A DNA stretch of 64,000 nt from Inonotus obliquus (Eukaryota; Basidiomycota; Agaricomycetes; Hymenochaetales; Hymenochaetaceae): the NCBI GenBank assembly GCA_032164295.1, contig JAJHTX010000003.1:2666001-2730000 (forward strand). The letters run 5' to 3'. Both the position numbers and the translations under genes were made by a program. Below, one piece after another: positions 46,801 through 58,379 of the stretch; the stretch's first letter is position 1; each line of letters opens with the position of its first letter. The notes below the pieces were generated by a model, which was not told where the DNA came from, made no database searches, and saw only the letters and a program-made list of their open reading frames with translations.

Positions 46801-49188
46801 TTTGTTCCTTGTTTTCCAACATTGGGCCATCTTGTCCTTCTGAACCGACCGATCCTTGACCAGTTGTCGGCCTTTAAGTCTCGCATGCGCGTTAATAACA
46901 CATCCAGAGATACGCCGAGGAACTCGTGGCCGACAATGACGTCGGGATCCGCCTTGTAAATAGTCACTGTGTAATGTTCAAGTGAACTGAGTAAACCTCA
47001 AATCGGGCAGAAAACCATACCTAGGAGACGATTGAGCAACATTCTTTCGCTTGCCTCGGCGGATATTGTTCCTTTCTTATTGGCCCGAACTGCTTCCTGG
47101 AACTTAGACGGAAACTTATCTAGCGGCCTGACAAGAGTGTGTACGGTGCATGGAAGCTGGTCGGGAGTTGCGTGATCGTCAAGGTCCACTTCGGTCATAC
47201 ACAATCACGTTAGAAAAGAGGAGAAGAAAGCGCAGGAAAAGGGGCTCACAGTTGGACCAAGTACGTGCAGTCGCACAAACCACTTCCCGCTTGTTTTCCT
47301 TGTAGTTCACGATCGTGCGAACGGTAAGACTCATAACTGTAAGGGGAGGAGTTTCTTTCGGGGCATTAGGGTCCGTCTCAGGGAAGGGATTGATATCCTT
47401 CGGGTTGGAAACAAGTGCCTCGAACTTGCACCAGGTCACCTGGGTTGAAGCAGGTCAGTATAGAACAAAGATACTTGCGAGTACTGGTGCACTGACTCCC
47501 TTGTGCTCAATTTGAGGTTCCTTAATCTCAAGCCAGCACGGACCCATGATTTTGCGTTTCAACACAAGGAGCTCAAATGCACTGGTGTTGGTTCCGAAGA
47601 TACGAGCGATGCTCGGTGACGTCAGATTTTCCGCTAGTTGTGGTTCTATTGAAAATATCAGAGGCAACCTGAGAAAGCAGAGATGAATACGTACCAGAGA
47701 AGGGATAGACGACTTTCATCCATTGGCGTTCTCCTGTAGGTATGTCTGCCTCTCCGAAGGCATACTTTCGTTTGACGAATTTACACTTAAAGGACTTGAT
47801 CCCGAACTTCTTCCGTAAAGCATCAAACTCAGCATGAACATCCGTCATGCTTGGTATAATATCTGTTTCATATCCATTCTCTATTCTGACATATCAGACA
47901 CAACTCAACAGCAGAGAAAACGCCGCTGACCGATCTTTCTTTCGCGCGGGAGCAGGAAAAGATTCCGTTCCAGATTCTCCAACGTAATGCAACAGCTGAT
48001 CCATATGCCTGTTGCCTTATCCTTGAGTTTGCCGATGAAGTAAACCTTTCCGTCCTGTTCTAAATAGTCAAGCCAGAAGAAGCGTAATGAACCATCGTCT
48101 TCCAGAGCTGAGATATTCGCAGCCCGTACGTTGGCTGATGATGCCGCCAATGGTCCAAGGTTGTCAGCGTTGTTGACCGTGAGCTTTTCGTGGACACTCA
48201 GCCAAGCAGGTGCTTCGACCTCATTCTTTTCCGCCTTAACGGATGCCTCCTTTGGCTTCTCTTTCCGGCGATCATTGAGCAAATCCATATCATCAATCTC
48301 CATCTTGACAGCCCTCGGCTTCACTTCCTCTTCCGCCTGAGCGAACTCGTCCATATCAATATCATCGTAGGTGTCATAAAGGCCATCCGAACTTGTGTCG
48401 ACAGTAAAGTCTTCGAACTTTCGCATTGCCGGGAGAACTTCCGCGTCCTCTCTCCGAGGCCGTTTGGATGGTCCCGAACAATCGCCGTCATCGCTTTGCG
48501 GAGCGGAGTAATCATCCACGGGCCCATCTGAAGAGGCATCCGTATAGAAGCCTACACTTCCTCTGTACCCGTTGAAGGAGTTTTCATCGGGAGACGATGT
48601 CTGCGGCGGGGATAGATCACGAGGTTTGCGCTTTCGCGATCTATACGGAGTATCTGGTGTGACATTGTCCATATTTCCAAGCAGTGATGTCATGAAATCA
48701 TCCTCTGTCGCGGCGGACGGCTTGGGCTTGTAATCGTTAAGAGTCGGAGCCACGGGTGGAGGAGCGGTAGGTTTCGCTTTCGCGGGTTTCGTTTTCTTTT
48801 TCGCTAAAGCAGCTTAAGCTGAGTAGAAGAAAATAGTCCAAACTAATAGAGAATTACGCTTAGGCTTCCTTTCCTCATCAGATTCCATCGGCTCGTTGTC
48901 GCCCCAGTCGTCCATTCCATTGTCAACATAGCCCTCCACGCCATCGTCCACGATAAAGTCATCTCTCTGCAGACGCCCCTTTACAATCTTTTTGTACTGA
49001 TCCTCATCTACCTCATCGTATAAATCGTTGTCTTCCTCAATCTGTGGGCGCGTCGTAAAAATGGGAGGCGCGTCTAATGTTAACGCGTCTTGTTAACTAA
49101 CCTTCCAGTTTCTCCCCCCGCCTTCTCGTGCACGCCTGTACGCAGCAAGCTTCTCGAGCTTGGCTGAGTGATTTCGCCTGTTGGACAT
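43894..49188 (-). CDS. POL1: DNA polymerase alpha catalytic subunit
   Basis: This is the catalytic subunit of the primase-polymerase complex that starts DNA synthesis. The ATG complement at 49186-49188 opens [20 protein letters not shown], the conserved N-terminal p180 motif. An acidic linker follows (about 48900-48200). Then come the exonuclease-like domain (about 47800-46700) and the polymerase palm: motif [18 protein letters not shown] (about 46110), motif [19 protein letters not shown] (about 45770) and motif [13 protein letters not shown] (about 45570), with all catalytic Asp present. The C-terminal zinc modules are seen as [10 protein letters not shown] (about 44570) and CPGCEAPL with [15 protein letters not shown] (44440-44270). 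The last exon ends [17 protein letters not shown]. About 20 short introns. It is flanked on both sides by repeat-rich DNA yet looks fully intact. Confidence 0.95.
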
Positions 49189-49259
49189 AGTGAATAACGC
49201 GAGAATGTCAAGAGGTAAGAGGTAAAGACACCAGACGCGTCCTGACGCGCGTGACGCGT

Positions 49260-49740
49260 GATCACGGCGGGCAAAATAGGATATCAGCGGGGATTGTATT
49301 TTAAATATTTTTCGAGCATTTATTTTAAGTATCAGTAAGCATGCCGGCTGAGCCGATATTTAAAGTATCTTTCACGTGACGCAATTTTAAATATCGATAA
49401 GGATATTGGTCTAAGGTTATTTAAAATATCGGTCGGATTATAATATGTAAATCGATATTTTAAATATTGCTTTACTGATATTTTAAATATAGGTCAAGAT
49501 ATCAAATTTGCCGAAATTTCAAATATAGATAAGGATATCGTCAAAAGTCAATATTCTAAATATCATTCGAATAAGTGGGCAATGGGCGGGCGATGAGAGG
49601 GTGATGGGAGGGTGATGGGAGGGCGATGAGCGGGCGACGGGCAGGTGACGAGAGGGCGATAAGAGGGCTACAGGCGGGCAATGAGTGGGCGACGAGAGGG
49701 CAATGAGCGGGCGACGGGCAGGCGATGAGCAGAGCCATCT
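49260..49740 (+). repeat. Left long inverted repeat: AT palindromes plus 11-bp minisatellite
   Basis: The outer part (about 49281-49565) has eight or nine degenerate copies of a palindromic core like ATATTTTAAATAT, spaced about 25-35 bp. The inner part (about 49573-49734) is a tandem array of an 11-bp unit, roughly GGGCGATGAGA, about 15 copies with point changes. The same two blocks occur in inverted order and orientation at 53590-54125. The outer ends share CCGGCTGNGCCGATA and CACGGCG. Confidence 0.75.
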
Positions 49741-49814
49741 TCACCACTTTCATCACCACGCCATTCATTCCATTTTGTAGGTCCCCCCAGGAAGAGCTGC
49801 ATTTCAATTGCTCA

Positions 49815-51320
49815 TGGTAAACTTCCGTCTAACGAGATGGATTACCCTTCTTTCCAGAAATGATCAAAGCACTGTACGTGATGATTCTCTTCTGACTCCA
49901 CAAAGGGTTTACTCTCGATCCAGACTTCTTGTATGTTCGGAAGAACGGCCAGCCGTCCAACTTCGCCGCTCTCGTCGATACGTTCCAATCCCATGAGTCT
50001 CTCGAGCCCACTAATCAATTGCGCGCAAGATTAAGGACGAGTATCCGTTCCAACTTGGTGTAAATACCCAGGACGGAGTCAATCATGTCGGGCTCATCGT
50101 AAATCTGTCGGGGTTCCTGGCAAATGTGACGTGCAAGTATGAGCGACGCGAGGGCGATAGCGGAAGGCAAGAATTTGATGAAGTCGCAATAGAAAAGGGT
50201 AACTCCCAAAAGAAATCTTGCGATATGCTGAACCTTCGCACTCTCTTCAAACAAGCCACAGCAACAGACTCGAAGCCAAGCTTCTGCGGTTGGATGACCC
50301 AACATCCACTGAATGGTAGCAAGAACGTGTTGGCGGATTCGTCATAGGTATCACGGCGGCAGATCCCAACCAGGTTGGCTAGAGTTGGCATGCGTTCTTT
50401 TCGCATCCTCAAATTTCGCTGCTATCCACAACACCGTGCAACCAACTAATTGGTAATGCTTCGTGTACATGATACGACACGAAACATATCGGTCGACGAT
50501 GTTCATGGTAAGGTAAAGAGTCTCAGGACGAAGTCAGAAAGTAAAATGAATCTCGATAAGAAAGTCAATGAGACAAGGCCGTTTGATTTCTGGTTGCTGA
50601 TCCATGGCTGAAGCAGAGCCCATTGTGTAGTCCTATGCATTGACACTTAGCATTTAGAACGGGAGCGAGTCACGTAAGCAAGTCACTTTTCAACGACTGA
50701 CCTCCATTTCTCGCATATAGCAGCATATCTCTTCGCGGTACTCTTCCTTAACGTAAATGTCTTCTCTCCTGCAGGCAGCTAGTTGAGCCTCACGGTGTCG
50801 TATCCGCTGTAGCTCGGCTTTCAAGATAGCCGGAGTCTTGTAAGAAGGGGCTGGAGAGTCCTTGCAGCAGGATTTCTGAATACCGTCGTGGTGAGGAGAT
50901 GGCCGTTTCTTGGAATAGAACTGGTTCCTAGCAGGGCGAGTAGAAATAGAAGGTCCTTCATGCTGAGAAAGGATGGTTTCAAAACTGCGGAAAATGAGGA
51001 ACAAAATGACTCTGCAATGGATAGAGTGACAGACCTGTCCTTGCCGAGGCCCAAATCAATATAACTAAGGGGTTGCGAAAGATCATCCAGTTGGACGTAC
51101 GGATTTACGAGACCCAACCAAGCGGATTGAGCACGCCAGGAGAACTTGGGCTTTGAGTCTTTGACTAAGGCCTGCCTGAGAGCCTCGATCCGTTATGACT
51201 GATGAACATCGCTATCCGTCCAATGTGGCCATTGCTTGCCCCGTGAATGGTAGGAGGAGAGAGGTTCCGCTGCAACTTCGTCATGGCCATGGGGTGTGAC
51301 ATTACCAAACATAGATGCTT
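49815..51320 (-). pseudogene. Cyclin pseudogene (mushroom-type B/G1-like cyclin)
   Basis: The minus strand reads as a cyclin with several breaks. Upstream is KDSKPKFSWRAQSAWLGLVN (about 51150), then a charged region ending YVKEEYREEICCYMREME. The cyclin box follows: [37 protein letters not shown], then [21 protein letters not shown] one-base shift in an A-run (about 50400) precedes [20 protein letters not shown]. After a deletion with another frame change come VLATIQWMLGHPTAEAWLRV and FCDFIKF-like second-box segments (YCDFIKFLPSAIALASLILA). The TGA (complement of 50534-50536) sits where families have Arg, so CGA-to-TGA. A TAA (complement of 51193-51195) also lies in the N-terminal frame. It cannot make a full cyclin and is bracketed by the long inverted repeats. 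Confidence 0.78.
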
Positions 51321-51329
51321 ACTAGTGGC

Positions 51330-51721
51330 TTAGTCAGACATGATAGTGCATAAGCGCATCCTCTGCTCCCTTCCCTTTATCCTCTCTGAATACGACACGA
51401 TTGAACTCACAATCAAAACTTTGCAAGGTCTTCGAGGTCAACCGTCTTGGTTGTACTATTGGCTGATCCCTTACTGACTGGTCCCATAGATCAATGCAGA
51501 TGAGGAGATTGTATTGCGGTGGCGGATGTTAAATGAAAAATATTTGAAGACCAACCGGAACACCATGCAGTTGACCTGCAGAAACTGATTCACTCCGGTG
51601 AGTCTTTAAGGACTTGGTACGTAATGTTATTTAACGCATATACAGGCAAGATACTCCAGGACAGGGAGCCCATCAAGTCTTATCAAGAAAACAGACTTCA
51701 TCGTTCTCGTGGTACTGGTCC
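51330..51721. other. Non-coding stretch between pseudogene and element copy 2
   Basis: This is probably the old 5' flank of the cyclin pseudogene. I see no gene. It ends at the target-site duplication of element copy 2. Confidence 0.45.
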
Positions 51722-51726
51722 ATCGC
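51722..51726 (+). repeat. Target-site duplication ATCGC, left side of element copy 2
   Basis: ATCGC lies directly before the TGAATGTGC start of element copy 2 and is repeated at 53472-53476. It differs from the duplication of copy 1, which is ATCGG in the same orientation. Confidence 0.65.
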
Positions 51727-53471
51727 TGAATGTGCAAGAACGCGGCCGGTATCAGTAGTACCGGACGAGGGGGGTACGATTTAGATGCGTTGGGAGGGCC
51801 GGTACGTGGCGGTACTAAGTCGTACAGTCACAGACAAGTCGTCAAGAGAGAATAGTAGGGCCTGGCTGGATTGATGAGTACAGGAGGCTATTGGTGACTG
51901 CTCCAGAGGTGATGTATCAGGAGACGATCGATACCGAGACGAATCCGTCGATACCGAGTAGTCTGATGTCCGGTATCACAGTAGAGAGAACGAAGCAGTA
52001 GAGAGGGCGAGCTGAGGGGGTGTTTCTGATGGGACTAGTCGTGAGACGAGAGGCGAGGGCGACAAAGACAATAACGATAACTACCGGTATCGATACCGGC
52101 GACTACGAGACGAGACGAACGAACGGGGGCTTGAACGAGATGAGCAAAACCCGGACCTTCACTCTGGAAGTTCCTCTCAGATTAGCTGGTTTGCTACAGT
52201 AGAACATGCAGGCTATAAATACCATAATACCGTAGCCATTCAAGATGCCAAATGGGGGGTTTTTACAAGTCGAATCGTACCGCAATCCGGTACAAGAAAG
52301 GGAACATAAAGTCGAATAGAATGTAAAATTATAATCAGGGGAAACATAAGATGATGAATGAATAAGAAGTTTTATCAGGGGGTAGCTAAGAATAGGGTGG
52401 GACGAGACAAGAACCCAATGAAAACTCACGACGAGTGATACCGAGGTAGGGCGGCGGTACCGACGTCGACCAGCGCTAAAATAAGGACGTGTCTCAAGCT
52501 ACCACATGGGCGCTCCTGGCGATGTCCCTGTCGTCTCCTTAGCAGGAGAAGCACGTCATCCTGATTTACCTTTGTTCCGGTATCATGATCCGTGCGGCGT
52601 CAGTCTGGGCGTCTACCGATCAATCGGACGGCATGCTCGTGTCAGTACAACCCAACCTTGGCAATGGAGTACTCTACCGCTCGGTACCAATCAGTACCCT
52701 GGGATCGTCCCTGAGCATCAACGAGATCGCTTGAGCCCCTCGATATCGATCGGTACGCGTCGCCTGACTCGACTGGGCATTGCTTGGCTTCCCCTCCGAG
52801 TCGGATCGATGGCCTCCTCCGAGATCGAAGCAGCGTACGGCAGACTTGATTCATTTCCCAACCTTCCTCTCGACATAGATCTCTGAGGGCATGGTCTCGA
52901 CCTAGCACACGTTACGAACTCCGGTACCGGAGCGGACCATCGGTATCAACACCGGTATCGTCGGTATCGATGCATGGTGGTTCAGAAGGGCATACCGTCG
53001 GACTTGGAGCTTCGACCATGATCCAACTCTTCGCAGCAATGTATGGCAGACCGATCGCAGCTTTGTGAGCCTTTTCCTCTGGTATGGGCTGTCGAGGGCG
53101 TAATATCGACTAGACGTGGACTATTAATCGTCGGTATCAGGATGGGTGGACGGTACGGTATCGGTATCATCGGTATCGAAGTCTGGTGGTTTGGTACTGT
53201 GATGGAAGATGGGCGTAGGGATTGGTGATTTGGTATTGGCGCAGAAGTCTGGCTAAACGTATGCAGGACCAGTTCTCAATCGTTCTTAGCCTTGTCGAAT
53301 CGCAGAAGCCTCGTACTTTGTTGGAACTGCAGGCGTAGATAGGACGGCAGAAGTACCATGGTCCGAAGAGAAGTAAGAAGTGGTAGAATCGCAGAAGTAT
53401 TGTTAATTGGAAGAAGCGGTAGAATCGCAGAATTAAGCCCATATTGATTGTAGCCTCCGGTATTACTCTTT
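51727..53471 (+). mobile_element. 1.75-kb transposed element, copy 2
   Basis: This is the same element as at 38816-40535, inverted. It starts TGAATGTGC, ends TTACTCTTT, and has its own 5-bp flanking direct repeat. A TATAAATA box lies at 52214-52221, about 490 bp in. The shared 108-codon antisense frame (52103-52429, minus) differs from its partner at six residues. The open frame at 52506-52886 matches minus-strand frames of copy 1 but is broken there, so neither copy looks protein-coding. Removing the element would rejoin the left flank to TGCGACAATTTC. It therefore inserted into the region already bracketed by the long inverted repeats. Confidence 0.72.
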
Positions 53472-53476
53472 ATCGC
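53472..53476 (+). repeat. Target-site duplication ATCGC, right side of element copy 2
   Basis: This is the second copy of ATCGC, immediately after the element. It matches 51722-51726. Confidence 0.65.
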
Positions 53477-53589
53477 TGCGACAATTTCTTACCTGTGAGT
53501 AGCCCAAGACGACACCAAATGCTGCCCCTGCATAAACATAATGGATGCCCGCTCTAGCCGCTACAGTTGCGCCTTCTACCACGACTCGC

Positions 53590-54125
53590 TGCATCCATAG
53601 ACGTCACTCCTGCGCCCACTTGTCGCCCACCCATTGCCCGCCTATTGCCCGCTCGTTGCCCTCTCATTGCCCGCCAGTCGCCCTCTCATTGCCCTCTCAT
53701 TGCCCGCCAGTCGCCCACCCATCACCCGTCCATCGCCCTCTCGTCACCCACTTGTCGCCCTCTCGTCGCCCGCCCGTTGCCCGCCCGTTGCCCGTTCATC
53801 GCCCGCTTAATATCTACCCGAACAATACTTATAATATCCGGTCTGATGATACCCTTATTGATTCTTAAAATATCACATAAGTAGATATCTTGATTGATAT
53901 TTAAAATATACGCCAAATTGATATCTTAAATATCGATAAAAATATCAGTAAGAGGATTTTTTAAATATCTCGCGGATGGGGATATCCATATTTATATTTA
54001 AAATATCGACACGTGAAATATATTATAAGTATCGGCGCAGCCGGGACGCTTATCGATATTTAAAATATCGGCAAAAAAATAATTTAAAATAGCTCCCCCT
54101 CCGATTTTCGCCGTGGATTGAGCGT
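53590..54125 (-). repeat. Right long inverted repeat: 11-bp minisatellite plus AT palindromes
   Basis: This is the mirror of 49260-49740. The minisatellite (about 53615-53812, complement of GGGCGATGAGA-like units, about 18 copies) faces inward and gives spurious Pro/Cys/Ala-rich frames. The AT block with ATATTTAAAATAT-type palindromes (about 53830-54090) faces outward. The outermost part (reverse complement CACGGCGAAAAT ... CCCGGCTGCGCCGATA) aligns with the left end. Confidence 0.75.
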
Positions 54126-54288
54126 TCCTGTCAAATCACGTGCGGCCAGGTGTCAGGGCAAGATTATGATATGCAGCTTTCAATGAACGACGTGGAACCT
54201 GGCAGCCAACAATCCGACTTGGGTGCAATAACTGGCTGCTCGACTACCACTGTCCTTTCCTACGCTCTCATCAGATGATAACTGGGCA

Positions 54289-56825
54289 ATGGCTATAACC
54301 TGTGGACGAGGCTTGCGTTTCTTCAAATCTATCCTTGCACCAGCGGCGACAGTTATTGGGTTTGGTCTCCTCCTAACGTGGATATTCGTTCTTTACCAAC
54401 CGATACGCGGCCCTGGAGAACAGCAAAGACTAGGTTGGCAAGCTTGGGAATCTATCTCTGACCCAAAGATCAACACCGGTTCAAGCGCAGAAGATGTGAT
54501 CTCGGAACCTGGGAGCGACTTACCGGCCGAGGATAACCGCGTCGACTGGTGGAATGTTACAACGGAGGCCAACGAGCCTGACGTCTCTAGTTTACCTTTG
54601 GATGTCTGGTCGCCCTTATTGAATCATGTGACGGGATGTAAGTCAACTAGTCGAATTTAATATTGAGGAATGCTAACCGAGAGCTTGTAGTGACGGAAAT
54701 CACGGTTGAGAAATGCATATTCCCTTCGGCGTTGGCATATCTTTGCTACCCGAAATCATCTCCCGAGGCTGACGCCATTAAAGGAAAATGGGTCCGTGTT
54801 GAGCGAGATCTTAACATGAGGGCTGGTATCTGGTATCTCGTAAGTCCCGACCTCCACAATAGTCCTCCTTTACTTAGCACTCGCAAAGTACATATACTAC
54901 CGCCGAAGTCGTCGCCTTGATGTTGACCTCGTCAACGACTTGGTCTTGCTCCCTAAGGGAGAGGAGCCAACCACCCAAGATAATTGGCATAAAGTTGCAA
55001 CATCGGTTCGTGACGGTGTGCCTCGAACACCACCGCTATACCTTTGGTACAAACTTGGACCAAGAATGAACCTCTTATCTTCGGAGGAGAAATCAAATCT
55101 CATTACCGAGATAGATATCCTTTTTGGCGACGATCGTCCGTGGTACGGCTTTGAGAGACTAAAACCGCCGACAACAGAAGGGCAAGAGGGTCACATTGAG
55201 AGCGCATGGATAACTTACCGCCGTGGTGTGAAACGTGGGTATCCGAAATTCTAATGTCTTCCAAATGGTCTAAAGTGTCTTATTCCAGGCCCTCCCCGTG
55301 CACCACCACTGCACTTCTCGAGAGAAGGGAAGTTCAAGATCCTGCAAATAGCAGATCTACATTTCTCAGTGTCACAAGGCGACTGCCGAGATGTTTCTTT
55401 CAATCCATGTACGCACTCGGATAACCTTACGCAGTCACTTCTTGCCCAGATTCTCGATGCAGAGAAGCCGGATTTGGTGGTATTTACTGGTGATCAGCTG
55501 AACGGGCAAGGGACCTCGTGGGATCCACGATCTGTCCTGGCAAAGTTCGCAAACGCCGTGACTGATAGGGGGATACCATGGGCAGCAATATTTGGGAATC
55601 ATGACTCAGAGAACGGCATGGACAGGAAGGGCCAAATCGAGTTACTGCAAGGCATGCCTTATAGTGTAACGCGAAAGGGTCCAAATGATATACACGGGGT
55701 TGGGAACTACGTCCTGAAAGTGCATAGTGCAGACCCGTGCGTGTTTCTCCTAATTACGTGGGCTTGAGTTCTGAACTGAGTCTAATAGCTCGAAAACACA
55801 TATTTTGACGTTGTACTTCTTGGATTCGGGTGATTACTCAGCGGGGTGGTTCGACTTCTTCGGTGAGTTCTGTATATTCTCTTCCATGTTCCTGGTTAAC
55901 GCTTTGAAAGGCTGGTTCCATCCAACTGAGTACGATTGGATCAGGGAGGTGAGTTACTAAATTGAGAGTACCCAACGTGATCACTAACTTCTTCCTCTCA
56001 AGAGTCAAATTAACTGGTTCCTTCAGGAGTCAGCGGCAATCCAGCCTATCGAGAGGCCATTCACACCCGACGGTGCCAGTGATTTTGGTGACATTTGGAA
56101 GCGACAGTCAGCAGCGAGCCAGGTTGCACCAGGTTCACGGAAGCTGGCAAAGCCTAATGCGCTCATGTTCTTCCATATTCCTCTGTTCGTGCCTTCTGAT
56201 TACATGTTAAAACAAATTCACTGATTGTGGAGCAGGAAGGAGAGTTCCTCAACTCCGGATGTGAACCCAGATACAGGTGTCCCACTGGATGTTGGATTGA
56301 GTGGCTTGGAGGAGCCTGGTAATGCGAAGAACAGCGACGGGTTTTTTGAGAAGGGTGTTCTGAAAGCATTAGAAACTGATCATAGTGCTGGCGGTAGTAC
56401 GAAGGAAGTGAAAGTTATCGGGAACGGGCATAGTCACGGTATGACTCTGATACAGTTCTTCAGGCGAAACTTAGCTAACACATTCGCTAGTCACCGAAAA
56501 TTGTAAGAGGGTCAGGGGCGTTTGGCTCTGCTTCGGTGGTGGAGGGTCAGTGCTTTGATATCGCTATAGCATTGATTGGCTAACGAACTAATATAGCTCA
56601 TACTCTGGATACGGGAAAATCGGGTGAGTCGCAACATGTAGTCAAATAACCGCTTTACTAAGTGCTTTCCTCAGTTTTGACCGCCGTTTCCGTATTTTTG
56701 ATATCTCCGACTATGGCGAGACGATCCGAACATATAAGCGGACTGAGAAGGATGAGATCTTGGACGAGATGACTCTGGTTGGTAAGAACGCTCCAGCGCC
56801 TTATGAGGGAGCGGCCAAGTTATAA
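54289..56825 (+). CDS. DCR2: DCR2-like calcineurin-type metallophosphatase
   Basis: This is a metal-dependent phosphatase of the fungal DCR2 type. In yeast DCR2 affects cell-cycle entry through Sic1 and also the unfolded-protein response. The ATG at 54289 opens a short basic N-terminus, then one membrane helix (ATVIGFGLLLTWIFVLY), so it is a type II anchored protein with a lumenal catalytic part. A family-specific N-terminal domain includes WHKVATSVRDGV and TPPLYLWYK. The metallophosphatase motifs are in order: LQIADLHFS (about 55345), FTGDQLNG (55487), FGNHDSE (55595), then a late NGHSH (56427) followed by GGGGSYSGYGK. About ten introns. It lies directly right of the repeat island. Name by family; function in this species inferred. 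Confidence 0.85.
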
Positions 56826-57012
56826 CTTGCTCTGTTGGTTGGTTCTATGTACTATCATCTGTAATTCTATACATGTTAGATTGAAATATGGACTGGACCT
56901 TTTTGGTGCGGTTTGCTAACTGCCACTCTAGCGACACCGTTCCGATGCATCTCCATAACCTCTTCTCTATTCTCTCAGTCATCAGTATCCGATTCTGTCT
57001 TTTCTCTTGATC

Positions 57013-58019
57013 ATGCGCTTCCTTCGATCTTCAATCGTCTATTGTTGCTTCGTCTCGCTGGCTCGAGCTGTCGCTGTTCGCAAGTCTCTCGATGGTTTCT
57101 CTGATCTTACGTCGTGGCAGGCGCAAAATTCACGACAACAGACTAGCTGTAGACCGTTCAGCTCAACATTCTCTCAATCTGATGTCTCGCAAGGCTGGAA
57201 TTCGCCGTTTGTTAGCGTCAGTCCGCCAGAAACATACGAAGTGACAGGAAATGGGCTGCAAATGTTCCTCAACAAGCCAGAAGATCATGTTACGAGACAC
57301 GGTAACGTCAACAACGTAGTTGGAGAAGGCGCAACCATCAATTCTACGTTCACGTTATTGTATGTGACTACTTATCTTGATATTAAGATCATCGTTGACC
57401 CAGTTGCTCGACAGATATGGAAAGGTTACATTCGAGGTGAAAGCACCCGAGGTGGCAGGCTGCGTCACAGCCGCGATTCTAATATGTGGGTCTATCGTAT
57501 CTGACAGCCTGAGAACGAAACGATTCCTGATCGATATTCAGCGGATGGACACGACGAGATTGACGTTGAGCTAGTGGGAGGCGATCCTCATCACTGGCAA
57601 ACCAACGTCTATGCACCTAGCGCACTAGACAAAGAACCATTATGGGGTGTCTTCGGTGAAATAAACGACTTCCCACCATCTTCCTCATCAATATCACAAT
57701 ATCATAATTACACTATTGATTGGAACGCGGATCGTATCATTTGGTTGGTTGATGGACGTGAAGTGCGCACCCTAAGGCCCAGTAAGTTCTACTACAACTA
57801 CAACGATGTTGATTATTTCTCTGACATTATTATATAGATCAGACTAGAATAAACAACACGGTGCACTATCCACATCAGGCCTCTCGGATTCAGCTGGGAA
57901 TATGGGACGCTTCGAGTCCGGAAGGTACCAGCGAGTGGGCAAGAGGCCCTATTGACTGGAAGAATGTCCCCTCGACGATTATCGCGACTGTTAGGAGTGT
58001 TCGTGTGGAATGCGACTAA
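57013..58019 (+). CDS. Secreted GH16 glucan-modifying enzyme (Crh/Kre6-like)
   Basis: This glycoside hydrolase family 16 protein likely acts on cell-wall beta-glucan or chitin-glucan crosslinks. The ATG at 57013 opens a signal peptide (MRFLRSSIVYCCFVSLARAVA). A Crh-type N-terminal part follows (SCRPFSSTFSQ ... NLQMFLNKP-like segment), then YGKVTFEVKAPEVAGCVTA. The catalytic motif is DEIDVE (about 57560), with both Glu and the middle Asp, completed across an intron by LIS-DGHDEIDVELVGGD. Next is NYTIDWNADRIIWLVDGREV and a last exon ending IATVRSVRVECD. I count four or five exons. No C-terminal GPI-like hydrophobic tail is seen, so it is probably secreted freely. The exact substrate cannot be told from sequence. 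Confidence 0.86.
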
Positions 58020-58379
58020 AAATCTTGCTCGCCCAGTCGAGGTTACATTCTGAAATCTAAGCTCAGAGTCTTATGTAGACTACATGCGCTTTCAATCGTT
58101 TATGCTAGCTCTTCTCTCCTTAATCTTCGTACTACGTCACGTTATTATTGGTACTCAGCACCTTGTCCAAGTGGTCTATCAATCGCAAGTCTGACGTGCG
58201 GGAGTACGCATCGGATGAATACACATCCACTATGATTCAATATAGTAGATATCCGTTGTAATAATAGTCATACAAATGACCTCTGAGTCAAGAAGCAAAT
58301 GCTCGGCTCCGATCGTTTTATAAAGTCAGAATCCGTGTGGTAAGAAACTTCGAACTTGAGCATCATATCAACCACCACC
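58020..58379. other. Intergenic region
   Basis: This lies between the GH16 gene and the small acidic protein gene, both on the plus strand. It presumably holds a terminator and promoter. No other feature is visible. Confidence 0.45.

Noticed and set aside
49281..49565. Repeat-induced point mutation as the cause of the AT block
   Set aside because: The block is built from spaced palindromic units with a mirror copy elsewhere, which point mutation alone would not create. A CGA-to-TGA change in the cyclin is too little to infer RIP.
49560..49735. CRISPR-like array
   Set aside because: The units are 11 bp with no spacers; this is a minisatellite in a eukaryotic genome.
53545..53884. Two overlapping Pro/Cys/Ala-rich open frames of about 105 codons
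   Set aside because: They are a by-product of the 11-bp minisatellite, which stays open in several frames.
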